A DNA stretch of 64,000 nt from Dyadobacter sp. CY326 (GTDB lineage Bacteria; Bacteroidota; Bacteroidia; Cytophagales; Spirosomataceae). Position numbers and translations under genes: made by a program. Positions within the stretch are counted from its first letter, which is position 1. Every line of letters starts with the position of its first letter. Below the pieces are notes generated by a model, which saw only the letters and a list, made by a program, of their open reading frames with translations, made no database searches and was not told the DNA's origin. Positions 24,449 through 33,583 of the stretch are shown piece by piece. The stretch is from contig NZ_JAJUXI010000003.1 in the NCBI RefSeq assembly GCF_021390515.1, positions 744,001-808,000 of the forward strand. Reading direction: 5' to 3'.

Positions 24449-26722
24449 ATGATGAACATCAGACTCAAAGTTATATTATTGACGACGGTTGGGGTGGGTG
24501 CAATTGCCATGAGTTTTTGCAGAAATCCTTCACCGGAAGAAAAAATGCTGCGGCTTTTACGCGAGAGCAAGGCCACGGTTTTTAATTACCAAAATAATTT
24601 CAGCCCGGAAGCGCAACTGGTGTATCTCGATTCCTGTATCAAAACAGTTCCTGCATCAGAAGAGGGGCAATTATTTAAACTTTACCACTTCAAAGCCAAT
24701 GTTTTGGTGCAGCTTGGAAGAGCGAAAGAAGCAGTAAGCATTCTCAAAAAACTGGAAAATGACCCGAATCCAATTTACGAGCGGTTTGGCATTACAAGGC
24801 GGGTGAAAGATGATCTTGCGGTTGCTTACCTTCGGCTTGGCGAGCAAACCAATTGCATTACCAATCATTCCATCGACGCATGCATACTGCCCATAAAAAA
24901 TGGCGGCGTTCACCGCGATATGAGCGGCTCCAAAGGCACCATTGACATTTACAAAAGGTTGCTCGCAGAACGACCTGACGATCTGGAAGCGCTTTGGCTG
25001 CTGAACGTTGCGTATATGACCCTGGGTAAGTATCCTGAAAGTGTCCCCAAAAAAATGCTCATCGCAAACCTGGATAAAGCAGACGAAACGAGCATTAATG
25101 CATTCGAAGACATTGCTCCGGGCCTGGGACTGGATGTCAAAAATATGGCGGGCGGAAATATCATAGAGGATTTCGACAATGATGGCTATCTCGACCTGAT
25201 CATGTCCAGCTGGGATCTGAGTGAATCCATGCATTATTTTAAGAACGATGGCAATGGTTCGTTCGAGGACAAATCTGCTGCTTCCGGATTGGACAGATTT
25301 ACCGGCGGCTTGCACATTATGCAGACCGACTTTGACAACGATGGTTTCAAAGATGTGTTTGTCATGCGTGGAGCATGGCTTAGCGGCAAATTCGGTGAGC
25401 AGCCCAACTCGCTTTTGAAAAATAATGGTGATGGCACATTCACCGATGTGACCATTGACAGCGGTTTACTTTCGTTCCATCCTACGCAGACTGCAACCTG
25501 GAACGATTTCAATAATGACTGCTGGGTGGATGTTTTCATTGGTAACGAAACCAGCACTGGCGTCAGCAATCATCCGTGCGAACTTTACCTGAACAATAAG
25601 AACGGCACTTTTACCGAATCCGCCAAGCTTGCCCATGCCGGGATAGAGGCATTTGTAAAGGGAGTTACATCCGGCGATTTTGACAATGACGGTTGGAATG
25701 ACATCTTTTTGTCAACAATGAGTGGAAAGCGGATTTTGTTAAAAAACAAAGGCTTAACCGGTTCCAAATCCGGCAATGTTTTATTTGAAGATGTATCTCA
25801 AAAAGCTGGTCTGGATCTGGATCAAAACAGGAGTTTTACAACCTGGTTTTTTGACTATGACAATGATGGCTGGCTGGATATTCTGTGCGGCGATTATACC
25901 ATGGAACACAATCTCAGCTATTATGCGGCTGCCGAACGAGTGGGCGCTTCACCCCGTTTTCATGGCCAGCCAGTTCTTTACAAAAACAATCACGACGGCA
26001 CATTCAGCAATGTGACAAATGCAATGGGACTGGATAAAACGGCTTTTGGAATGGGCGGAAGTTTCGGCGACATTGATAATGATGGCTTTTTGGATATTTT
26101 CCTTGGAACCGGCAACCCGAGTTACAAATCACTGGTACCCAATAAAATGTTTAAAAACATGGGTGGAAAATCATTTGCGGATATTACATCATCGGCGAAG
26201 GTGGGAAGCTTGCAGAAGGGTCATTCAGTTGGATTCGGGGATATGGACAATGATGGCGATCAGGACATTTACATTGAAATGGGCGGTGCGTATTTTGGCG
26301 ACGCATACCAGAATTCCTTTTTCCTTAACCCCGGGCAAGGTGATAACAACTGGGTTTCCATCGATCTGGAAGGAATTACAGCAAACAAAGCAGCCATAGG
26401 GAGCAGGCTAAAAATCACTATCCGCGAGAATGGCGTTACGAGGCACATTTACCGGGATGTGAACTCCGGTGGCAGTTTTGGTTCTGCTCCTTTCAAAAGA
26501 GAGATCGGGGTGGGTAAAGCAACACAAATTGACGAAATTGAAATCAGATGGAACGGGAGCGGACGCATTCAAAAAATCCAGAACGTCGCTGTAAACCAAT
26601 TCATTAAGGTAAAGGAAGGGATTGATAAAGTGGAAAGGCTGTCCCCTAAGAAGTTAGCCTTTAAAGACAAATCACATCACGAAATTCCAATTTGCCAGCC
26701 GGTTGCCAAGGCGTCTATTTAG
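24449..26722 (+). CDS. FG-GAP/VCBS repeat lipoprotein with ASPIC/UnbV domain (CRTAC1-like)
   Basis: The protein has 757 residues. A leader with a Cys near residue 25 suggests a lipoprotein. Residues 30-200 contain TPR-like helices. Then come repeated calcium-binding FG-GAP/VCBS loops (DFDNDGYLDL, DFDNDGFKDVF, DFDNDGWNDIF, DYDNDGWLDIL, DIDNDGFLDIF, DMDNDGDQDIY), consistent with a seven-bladed propeller. The C-terminus has an ASPIC/UnbV domain (GSRLKITIRENG, then DEIEIRWNGSG). CRTAC1-like proteins are extracellular and their role in bacteria is unclear. It stands alone, with about 200 bases upstream and 267 bases downstream without a gene. Confidence 0.9.
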   Translation: MMNIRLKVILLTTVGVGAIAMSFCRNPSPEEKMLRLLRESKATVFNYQNNFSPEAQLVYLDSCIKTVPASEEGQLFKLYHFKANVLVQLGRAKEAVSILKKLENDPNPIYERFGITRRVKDDLAVAYLRLGEQTNCITNHSIDACILPIKNGGVHRDMSGSKGTIDIYKRLLAERPDDLEALWLLNVAYMTLGKYPESVPKKMLIANLDKADETSINAFEDIAPGLGLDVKNMAGGNIIEDFDNDGYLDLIMSSWDLSESMHYFKNDGNGSFEDKSAASGLDRFTGGLHIMQTDFDNDGFKDVFVMRGAWLSGKFGEQPNSLLKNNGDGTFTDVTIDSGLLSFHPTQTATWNDFNNDCWVDVFIGNETSTGVSNHPCELYLNNKNGTFTESAKLAHAGIEAFVKGVTSGDFDNDGWNDIFLSTMSGKRILLKNKGLTGSKSGNVLFEDVSQKAGLDLDQNRSFTTWFFDYDNDGWLDILCGDYTMEHNLSYYAAAERVGASPRFHGQPVLYKNNHDGTFSNVTNAMGLDKTAFGMGGSFGDIDNDGFLDIFLGTGNPSYKSLVPNKMFKNMGGKSFADITSSAKVGSLQKGHSVGFGDMDNDGDQDIYIEMGGAYFGDAYQNSFFLNPGQGDNNWVSIDLEGITANKAAIGSRLKITIRENGVTRHIYRDVNSGGSFGSAPFKREIGVGKATQIDEIEIRWNGSGRIQKIQNVAVNQFIKVKEGIDKVERLSPKKLAFKDKSHHEIPICQPVAKASI

Positions 26723-26989
26723 TATGTTGTGTTAATTCTTTGGGCACAATGGTGTGCTCATTGAATTCACCCTATCTACAAAGACAGCACCATATTCTGT
26801 TCGCTGGAAAGCATTTAAGTTCTTAGCAGAGTTAAGGAATTAAAGCTTTCCGGCGGCAAACCGATTATCTTCAAGCGTAGGCCTGTTTAAAGATTACTTT
26901 GTAATTTAGGGTGAATGATTTAGCACTTAATCACGGGACGCCATGGCAGGTGCAGGACAGAAACTGTGTACAGATAAAGAAGGCAGAAA

Positions 26990-27571
26990 ATGCAAGACTT
27001 ACTATTTGACTTTATAGCAAAATATGTTTCTTTGACAGAAGATGAAAAGAATGCCATCATCTCCTTGGACACCTTTCGGACTTTCAAAAAGGGTGTAATT
27101 CTTTTACGCGAGGGACAAAATTCTAATGAAGCATACTTTGTATTGAAAGGCTGTATTCGGGCTTACTACATTATTGACGGAGAAGAAAAAACAACTGCAT
27201 TCTATACGGAAATGGATGCCCTGACACCGCCTTGTGTGGTCAATAAAACACCTTCCGAATATTACATATCTTGTATTGAAGACTCCATCATTATTATTTC
27301 AAATCCTGAAATGGAAGCCGAGATTTTCGATAAATTCCCAAAATTCGAATCGCTTTGCAGGGTTTTGTCAGAAGAACTTTTAGCTAAACAGCAAATCAAT
27401 TTTGACGAGTTCAAGACTTCGTCCCCGGAACAACGCTACCTAAACTTATTGCAATCACGGCCTGACCTTATTCAACGTGTGCCACAGCATCAATTAGCGA
27501 GCTATTTAGGAATCAAACCCGAGTCTTTAAGTAGGTTAAGACCAAGAATCATGGCCAAAAATAAGTGGTAG
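26990..27571 (+). CDS. Crp/Fnr-family transcriptional regulator
   Basis: This 193-residue regulator has a cNMP-binding-like beta-roll at about 25-115 (FKKGVILLREGQNSNEAYFVLKG) and a short C-terminal HTH (VPQHQLASYLGIKPESLSRLRPRI) at about 160-188. No metal-binding cysteine cluster of Fnr type is seen. It lies 86 bases before a small outer-membrane protein gene on the same strand, which may be a target. It resembles, but is not identical to, the regulators at 5.8 and 58.9 kb. Confidence 0.9.
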   Translation: MQDLLFDFIAKYVSLTEDEKNAIISLDTFRTFKKGVILLREGQNSNEAYFVLKGCIRAYYIIDGEEKTTAFYTEMDALTPPCVVNKTPSEYYISCIEDSIIIISNPEMEAEIFDKFPKFESLCRVLSEELLAKQQINFDEFKTSSPEQRYLNLLQSRPDLIQRVPQHQLASYLGIKPESLSRLRPRIMAKNKW

Positions 27572-27618
27572 GGCTCATTTCTTAACTTAAGTCAACGAGT
27601 CGTGGCATCTGGCCAATC

Positions 27619-27626
27619 TAACTTTG
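27619..27626 (+). promoter_or_regulatory. Candidate -7 box before the outer-membrane protein gene
   Basis: The octamer TAACTTTG matches the TAnnTTTG consensus exactly and lies 31 bases before the ATG of the next gene, in the short gap behind the Crp/Fnr gene. No clear -33 TTG is seen. Confidence 0.4.
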
Positions 27627-27657
27627 CATTATCATTTAAAAAACCAATCGTAATGAT

Positions 27658-28281
27658 ATGCAAAAGATAGTTTTACTGTTCGCTTTGACCTTAATGGTGG
27701 CAAGCACTCTCCCAGTTGAAGCTCAATATGCCAAACAAGACAGTACTTATAAAAAGTATTTTGTAGGCAGTACATTATTTATGCTCGCAAACCTTATACC
27801 TGATAATAATTCGCCTGAGATGGTTTATCTCAACTTGGGTTATCGCATTACAGGAAAAGATGTAATTTCAATTGAACTCAAAACTTGGAAATATGGCTGG
27901 CCAATTGGCATTCCTTTTGGGAAATCATATGAAGCAGACGGAGAAGGGTTTCCAGGTTATATTCGTGAACACGGAGTGTCACTTTCCTATTACAGGTTTT
28001 TATGGAAAGGTCTTTTTACCCAAATTGACGTGATGCCTGCTTTTCAAACTTTTGTGAATGATAACGGTAAAAAGATTGACAATGGATTTCAAATCTTTAA
28101 CACTTATTCCATTGGTTATCACATTAAACTTTTCAAAGACAGGTTTTTCATACAGCCTTCAATAGCAATAACGCATCGTCCCTATCAATCAAAAATGCCT
28201 GATTCGTTTAAACAGGTTGATGATAGATGGTCAAGATTCTTCTTCGGGCAGCCGGGATTGCATTTTGGATATAACTTCTAA
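27658..28281 (+). CDS. Predicted outer-membrane beta-barrel protein
   Basis: The protein has 207 residues, with a signal peptide ending near VEAQY (residue 23). The rest is dominated by short alternating beta strands rich in aromatic residues and glycine (GYRITGKDVISIELKTWKYG) and ends in LHFGYNF, the classic C-terminal aromatic of an outer-membrane barrel. The family is unknown to me. It follows a Crp/Fnr gene with its own -7 box. Confidence 0.7.
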   Translation: MQKIVLLFALTLMVASTLPVEAQYAKQDSTYKKYFVGSTLFMLANLIPDNNSPEMVYLNLGYRITGKDVISIELKTWKYGWPIGIPFGKSYEADGEGFPGYIREHGVSLSYYRFLWKGLFTQIDVMPAFQTFVNDNGKKIDNGFQIFNTYSIGYHIKLFKDRFFIQPSIAITHRPYQSKMPDSFKQVDDRWSRFFFGQPGLHFGYNF

Positions 28282-28509
28282 TGGCAGTTACCAAATATCT
28301 GCCATCACTTCGTCCCTATCACGACAAATGAACATTATACTCCATCCAAAAAACTATATTTACAAATCAGATAGCGACTTTATAACTATCATTATCTATA
28401 CGTTAGAAGTCAATGATCTTGAAAAGCCACGCACATAACGCTCATTGAGCGTCTGTATGTAGCCTTTTTTGAAGGACAGATTATTATACAGATTGGTGGT
28501 GCTTTTATT

Positions 28510-29568
28510 ATGAATATTTTACTTGTGGCTGGTCCTGGGATATCACTGAAAGAGCCTTATAACAGTGGTATTGAGGCGTTTATAGTTTCTTTTGCCAACC
28601 AACTTGTTAATGAAGGACATGCTGTGGATGTCGTTGCGGAGGAGGCGGAAGCCAGCGCTAGATTTTTGCTCGTAAATCCGTTTACCGCATTTTCGTCAGA
28701 AAAGTCGGACTCTTGTAAACATTCCGAAGAAAAGCGTCAGTTCGGAGATATGAATGTCGGTTCATATGATGTCATTCACTACAACATGTTTTACCCGCAT
28801 CTGTTAGAGGCAGGATTGCATTTCACCAAAACTTCAATTCTGACGCTGCATTCACCGGCTGACAGCAAACGAATATCAGCGTATCAAAAGCATTCGCGGG
28901 AAAGCGATGTAACATTCGTAGCGATATCAGAACGGGTCAAACGTCAATATGACCAGGCGCTTGAGATAGATATGCCGCTGATAAACAACGGCATAAACAT
29001 GGATCTCTGGCCCACAAAAAGCTCGGAGGACCGTGCGTATTTGCTTTGGTCGGCACGAATCAACGAAGAAAAGAATGTTGCAGCTGCCATTTGCGTGGCA
29101 AAGCATATGCAGCTGCCGTTGAAGATTGCTGGCAGAATTGTTGACCAACGTTATTTTGATGAGCAGGTTAAACCGCATCTCAACGATCAAATTCAGTATG
29201 TTGGCCACGTGACGCAGCGCGAACTGAGCAGCCTTGCGCAAAAAGCGTTTGCTTATCTCGCAACCGCAACATGGCAGGAGCCCTTTGGCTTGGCTGCCTT
29301 GGAGATGTTGGCGAGCGGCGTGCCAGTCGTTGGCTTCCATACCGCTGTTCCGCCGGATTGGGAGCATGAAAGCGTATTAACAATTGCATCGCTGCGCTGG
29401 GAAGACTTGGTAGAGCTGGTTGAAAAGAGCAATGCTGTCAGTCCTGCTGCATGTAAAGAATTTGCATCCAGCATGAATATACAAAATATGACCTCGAACT
29501 ATTTGAAGCTGTATAAGGAAGTATTATTTCAAAAAGGCGTCGGTAAAAAAGCTATATCTGCAATATGA
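28510..29568 (+). CDS. GT4-type glycosyltransferase (first gene of operon)
   Basis: The protein has 352 residues and a GT-B fold. The N-terminal donor-independent half begins with ILLVAGPGISLKEPYNSG (compare the G-rich loop of GT4 enzymes). The C-terminal half has the nucleotide-sugar region LLWSARINEEKNVAAAI and the E-x7-E motif region QEPFGLAALEMLASGVPVVG (about residues 257-276). No membrane segment is present, so it acts at the inner face of the membrane. It is a close paralog of the third gene in the operon. The next gene starts within its stop codon (ATGA), so translation is coupled. Sugar and acceptor are unknown. Confidence 0.92.
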   Translation: MNILLVAGPGISLKEPYNSGIEAFIVSFANQLVNEGHAVDVVAEEAEASARFLLVNPFTAFSSEKSDSCKHSEEKRQFGDMNVGSYDVIHYNMFYPHLLEAGLHFTKTSILTLHSPADSKRISAYQKHSRESDVTFVAISERVKRQYDQALEIDMPLINNGINMDLWPTKSSEDRAYLLWSARINEEKNVAAAICVAKHMQLPLKIAGRIVDQRYFDEQVKPHLNDQIQYVGHVTQRELSSLAQKAFAYLATATWQEPFGLAALEMLASGVPVVGFHTAVPPDWEHESVLTIASLRWEDLVELVEKSNAVSPAACKEFASSMNIQNMTSNYLKLYKEVLFQKGVGKKAISAI

Positions 29569-30587
29569 AGATTGCTGTTATAGCCAAAACCAGACTGCCA
29601 ATCGCTGAGCCATTTCGGGGAGGCCTGGAAGCATTTACCCACGCATTATGTAAAGAGTACATACGGCTCGGTCACCGAATCACTTTGTATGCCCATGCGG
29701 ATAGCGACCCTGACCTGAATGTAAAGGGATTTTACGGTAATGCGCATCGGGAAAATGAGTATTTCGAGATATATGAGACCGATGAGTATCTCTCGATACT
29801 TGAAGATATTGAACAAAATGATTTCGATATTGTTCACAACAATTCGACGCATGAGCTGCCGATACTATGGGGCGTGAAAGCTCCAATTCCGGTGGTTACG
29901 ACCATACATACGCCTCCCATCAGCAAGTTAAAAGCAGCGATTAAGATTTGCTCCGCCTCTAAAAATCTTCGTTTCGTCATGCCCTCCAAATCCTTTGAAG
30001 CTGTGTGGCAGCCTTATCTGAATAACGGTTCAACAGTCATTTATAATGGTGTTGACCTGGATAAATGGCCGCTCATACGCACCAGTCGGGATTATCTATT
30101 TTGGTTTGGAAGGATCGTGCACGATAAAGGTCTGGACATCGTGATAGATGCGGCCCACGAACTTAATATGCCCTTAAAGTTTGCCGGGCCGCTCGACGAT
30201 CAAAAGTATTTTGATGAACAAATCAGCCTTCGCATGACGGAAAACGATACATACCTGGGCCATTTAAAACAGTCTGATATACACTTGCATATGAAAGGCG
30301 CAGCCGCTGTGGTCAATGCCGTCCGCTGGGAAGAGCCGTTTGGCCTTACCAACATAGAAGCCATGTCGTCGGGCGTGCCGATAGCCGGATTCGACCGCGG
30401 TGCTTTTGTTGAATTGATAAATGTTGAAAGCGGCGTTGTTGCGGAGCAAAAAAACGTGAAATCTCTTGCCAAAGCAATCGCAGCTGCGATACCACTTGAC
30501 AGCAACAAAGTCAGGCGCCACGCAGAAACATTTTCGTTGAGAACGATGGCTCAGCGCTATATTAATTACTTTGAGGAATTGATATGA
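29565..30587 (+). CDS. GT4-type glycosyltransferase (second gene of operon)
   Basis: The protein has 340 residues with GT-B architecture. The N-terminal loop is LPIAEPFRGGLEAFTHALC, and the C-terminal nucleotide-sugar site includes YLFWFGRIVHDKGLDIVIDAA and EEPFGLTNIEAMSSGVPIAGFD. It is similar to the first and third genes but more distant. It overlaps both neighbours by four bases, so the five genes are one translation-coupled operon. It is cytoplasmic. The donor is unknown. Confidence 0.92.
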   Translation: MKIAVIAKTRLPIAEPFRGGLEAFTHALCKEYIRLGHRITLYAHADSDPDLNVKGFYGNAHRENEYFEIYETDEYLSILEDIEQNDFDIVHNNSTHELPILWGVKAPIPVVTTIHTPPISKLKAAIKICSASKNLRFVMPSKSFEAVWQPYLNNGSTVIYNGVDLDKWPLIRTSRDYLFWFGRIVHDKGLDIVIDAAHELNMPLKFAGPLDDQKYFDEQISLRMTENDTYLGHLKQSDIHLHMKGAAAVVNAVRWEEPFGLTNIEAMSSGVPIAGFDRGAFVELINVESGVVAEQKNVKSLAKAIAAAIPLDSNKVRRHAETFSLRTMAQRYINYFEELI

Positions 30588-31645
30588 GGATACTCCTTGT
30601 TGCCGGACCATTCATTTCGCTGCGTGAGCCATACAATGGAGGCACGGAAGCATTCATCGTTGAGCACGCAAATGCATTGGTGCGCCTGGGGCATACAGTC
30701 GACGTGATCGCAAAGGACGCGGATGAAAAAAACCTGTTTCAGGTAATTGAATTTCATGAGAGCCCGCTTAGCATGAAAGATAATGCGTACAGGCCCTGTT
30801 CTGAATCGCTTGGACAGCATTATTATCAGACGTTTCAATATGGAATGTTTGACGTTAGTCGCTACGACATCATCCATTATAATTCATTTATACCCGAAAT
30901 CTACGCAGTTGGCGCGCTCTTCAAGACGCCAAGCGTACTCACATTGCATCTGCCGCCAACAGAAAAATTTGTACTGATGTATACATTTTTTATGAAGCAT
31001 GCTCCTGTCGTACTCATAGGCATTTCGAAGCGGATGAGCGAACAATGGAAGGAATTTCTCGGCAAAGATGTCGAGGTGATTTTAAATGGAATAGCATTCG
31101 ATAAGTGGAAGCTACACGACCGAAATGCGGACGGATATTTGCTATGGAGCGGGCGTATTGCGAAAGAAAAGAATGTTGAAGCCGCTATACATCTGGCCAA
31201 TCATTTAAAACAGCCACTAAAAATTGTCGGTCCCATATTTGACAAAAAATATTTCAGTGACCATGTCCAGCCGCAGCTAAACGAATATATTGAATACATC
31301 TCCCATGCCACGCAGCAACAATTAAGTAATCTTGTTACAGGTGCCTCCGCGTATCTGGCAACCGCTATTTGGGAAGAGCCTTTCGGCCTGAGTACGGTGG
31401 AAATGCTTGCAAGTGGCTTACCCGTAGTAGGGTTTTACACCGCCATTCCTCCGGATCTGCGTAACGAAAAAGTTTCAATAGCAGTTGATTCACATAACTG
31501 GCGCGATCTTATAAAGCCGTTAGAAATCGCTAAAAAATCGGAACCGGCAGCGTGCAGAGACTTTGCAGCATCATTTGATATGACAAAAACTTCCGCGGCT
31601 TATGTAAACGTCTATGAACGCTTAGCGAAAAACCTCAGGCGATGA
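30584..31645 (+). CDS. GT4-type glycosyltransferase (third gene, paralog of the first)
   Basis: The protein has 353 residues and a GT-B fold. It is a paralog of the first gene in the operon: the openings ILLVAGPFISLREPYNGG and ILLVAGPGISLKEPYNSG match almost residue by residue, as do the E-x7-E regions EEPFGLSTVEMLASGLPVVG and QEPFGLAALEMLASGVPVVG. Tandem duplication followed by divergence is likely, so the two enzymes may use related acceptors or donors. It overlaps the next gene by four bases. Confidence 0.92.
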   Translation: MRILLVAGPFISLREPYNGGTEAFIVEHANALVRLGHTVDVIAKDADEKNLFQVIEFHESPLSMKDNAYRPCSESLGQHYYQTFQYGMFDVSRYDIIHYNSFIPEIYAVGALFKTPSVLTLHLPPTEKFVLMYTFFMKHAPVVLIGISKRMSEQWKEFLGKDVEVILNGIAFDKWKLHDRNADGYLLWSGRIAKEKNVEAAIHLANHLKQPLKIVGPIFDKKYFSDHVQPQLNEYIEYISHATQQQLSNLVTGASAYLATAIWEEPFGLSTVEMLASGLPVVGFYTAIPPDLRNEKVSIAVDSHNWRDLIKPLEIAKKSEPAACRDFAASFDMTKTSAAYVNVYERLAKNLRR

Positions 31646-32670
31646 TAAGGCCCACGATTTTCTATTTTGTACATGCGCACGGGAATGGCCATAGGGCAAC
31701 ATTCAATATGTTGTATCCGGCATTGTCAGTCTTTTTTGAGGTTATAGCGATCACAACGAACAGCGAAATAACCGGGTATTTGCATCAAAAGCACGGCGTT
31801 CAGGTGCTGGAATTGCCTCCAAAGTATCCGGCTGGTTACGAAATCCCGGAGCATACATTTTCAAAAGCTTTTGAAGTGACGCCGTATGCAATAGAGCCAG
31901 CAGATCGGGCAAAAGCGCTGGCCGAAGCGATAGCGCGCTATAAGCCAAAAGCTTTCTACTGCGACGGTGTTCCTGAGTTGGCCATCATGGTTCGGGGAAT
32001 GGGCGTCCCGGTGGTTCTAGTCCACCTGCCCGGAAATGTGATGAACGACCCGACACAGGTTTTTGCGCATGAACTGGCGGATCATATTGTGGCTCATTTT
32101 CCTGCTTCTCTGGAACAGTCGGATTACCATTTTGCATCCAAAACATATTACTGCGGATATATTTCACAATACGCTGGGCATGCGTCGGACGCCAGCAACC
32201 GTTCAGATATTGACAATGTAACCATCATTTTAGGCTATGATAATTACGATGAATCAATCCTTAAAAATATCACGAAAGATCAGAATACACAGTTTACTAT
32301 TATTGGAAACAAGCGGGATTATGATTTAGGTAAAAATTGCAAACTGCTCGGCCAGGTTAAAGACATTAGCAAAGCCATTGTTGGAGAAGTTGTGATTTCC
32401 GCAGCTGGTCAAAACACAATTGCGGAACTTTTGTCGCTTGGTAAACGATTGATCCTGCTTCCGGAACCCAGACCATATGATGAGCAAGTAGTTCATGCAA
32501 ATGTGTTAGCTAATCAAAATATTGCGCTGTTAGCGCAGGAAAATTTCAGTGCTGAGCAATGGCAGAACCTGCTGCAAAAAGCGAAGGTATTTACACCTTT
32601 TTATGAAAACTTGGTGAATGTGTCAGCACCTGATGAAATAGCGCAAAAAATGAAAAACTGGTATGCCTGA
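31642..32670 (+). CDS. GT28/MurG-like glycosyltransferase (fourth gene)
   Basis: The protein has 342 residues. The N-terminal part begins with a GNGH loop (FVHAHGNGHRATFN) as in MurG/UgtP-type and MJ1255-like glycosyltransferases. The C-terminal nucleotide-sugar domain shows the pattern VISAAGQNTIAELLSLGKRL and LLPEPRPYDEQVVHANVLA (about 254-300), like GT28. Together these suggest a UDP-sugar transferase that may act on a lipid acceptor. It overlaps the first gene by four bases and the next by eight. It differs in family from its four neighbours. Confidence 0.87.
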   Translation: MIRPTIFYFVHAHGNGHRATFNMLYPALSVFFEVIAITTNSEITGYLHQKHGVQVLELPPKYPAGYEIPEHTFSKAFEVTPYAIEPADRAKALAEAIARYKPKAFYCDGVPELAIMVRGMGVPVVLVHLPGNVMNDPTQVFAHELADHIVAHFPASLEQSDYHFASKTYYCGYISQYAGHASDASNRSDIDNVTIILGYDNYDESILKNITKDQNTQFTIIGNKRDYDLGKNCKLLGQVKDISKAIVGEVVISAAGQNTIAELLSLGKRLILLPEPRPYDEQVVHANVLANQNIALLAQENFSAEQWQNLLQKAKVFTPFYENLVNVSAPDEIAQKMKNWYA

Positions 32671-33496
32671 ATTTAGTATTGTAACGATTGTTAAAGGAAG
32701 AAGAAAGCAATTAGCCAATCTGCTTGAATCTATAAAAGCATCAACTATTCTTCCCTACGATATACAAGTTGTTTGTATGGACGACCTGGATGGAATTGCC
32801 ATTCCTGATGGTTTGAATGTGAATTTCCATTTAAATAACAAAATCCATGAGTTGCCACTAGCTGCGGCACGGAACACGGGAATAGCCGCTGCAAAAACAG
32901 ACAATGTCATTCTCATAGATGTAGACTGCATTGTATCTCCAACGCTGTTTGCAAATATGCTGACAGCTTTGGAAGTGGAAAATATCATTACAGCTTATCC
33001 TTTATATCTGCCAGTTTTGCCGGACACAGGGAACTATGATGAGCTAAAAAATAAAGCCGTAACGCACCCTGGCCGGGAGCGCATACCAGTCGGCGAGCCG
33101 GTTGAACATTTGCTATTCTGGTCTTTAATATTTGCTATTCAAAAGCAAACGTTCGAAAAAATTGGTGGCTTTGACGAGTCGTTTATTGGGTATGGGGCAG
33201 AAGACACCGATTTTGCCATGATGTTTCACAAGGCGGACATTAAGCTGATCTTTGTACACGATCACGTATTACACCAGTATCACGATAAGCACGATCCGCC
33301 GGTAAACCATTTTCATTCGATTATTGAGAACGCGATGCGTTATAGGGAGAAATGGAATGTTTTGCCTATGCAGCGCTGGTTGAAAGCATTTGAAGAAATG
33401 GGCTTAATAAAAATCGATCAGGCAGATCACATCACCGTCATTCGCAAACCTACGGATAGTCAGATCAAAGACAGTGTTTCGCCCCATCCATATTGA
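32663..33496 (+). CDS. GT2-family glycosyltransferase with galactosyltransferase-like C-terminus
   Basis: The protein has 277 residues and a GT-A fold. The N-terminal GT2 domain has IVTIVKGRRKQLANLLESIK and a DxD-type motif VDC (about residues 90-93 in IDVDCIV). The C-terminal part (GGFDESFIGYGAEDTDFA, then HDKHDPPVNH) is the Glyco_transf_7C pattern of beta-galactosyl- and N-acetylgalactosaminyltransferases. It ends the five-gene operon. A Rossmann flavoprotein gene follows after 87 bases on the same strand but is probably a separate unit. Confidence 0.9.
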   Translation: MPEFSIVTIVKGRRKQLANLLESIKASTILPYDIQVVCMDDLDGIAIPDGLNVNFHLNNKIHELPLAAARNTGIAAAKTDNVILIDVDCIVSPTLFANMLTALEVENIITAYPLYLPVLPDTGNYDELKNKAVTHPGRERIPVGEPVEHLLFWSLIFAIQKQTFEKIGGFDESFIGYGAEDTDFAMMFHKADIKLIFVHDHVLHQYHDKHDPPVNHFHSIIENAMRYREKWNVLPMQRWLKAFEEMGLIKIDQADHITVIRKPTDSQIKDSVSPHPY

Positions 33497-33583
33497 TACG
33501 AGCGTCGGTGTGGTGCCATGTCTGTGATGGGGATCTAACCCGCGTGGCACTGGGGTTGGAACGGATCTCAAACAGCATGATTA

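Noticed and set aside
24671-25315. A 214-codon minus-strand frame opposite the FG-GAP protein.
   Set aside because: Shadow of a strongly supported gene with repeated calcium loops.
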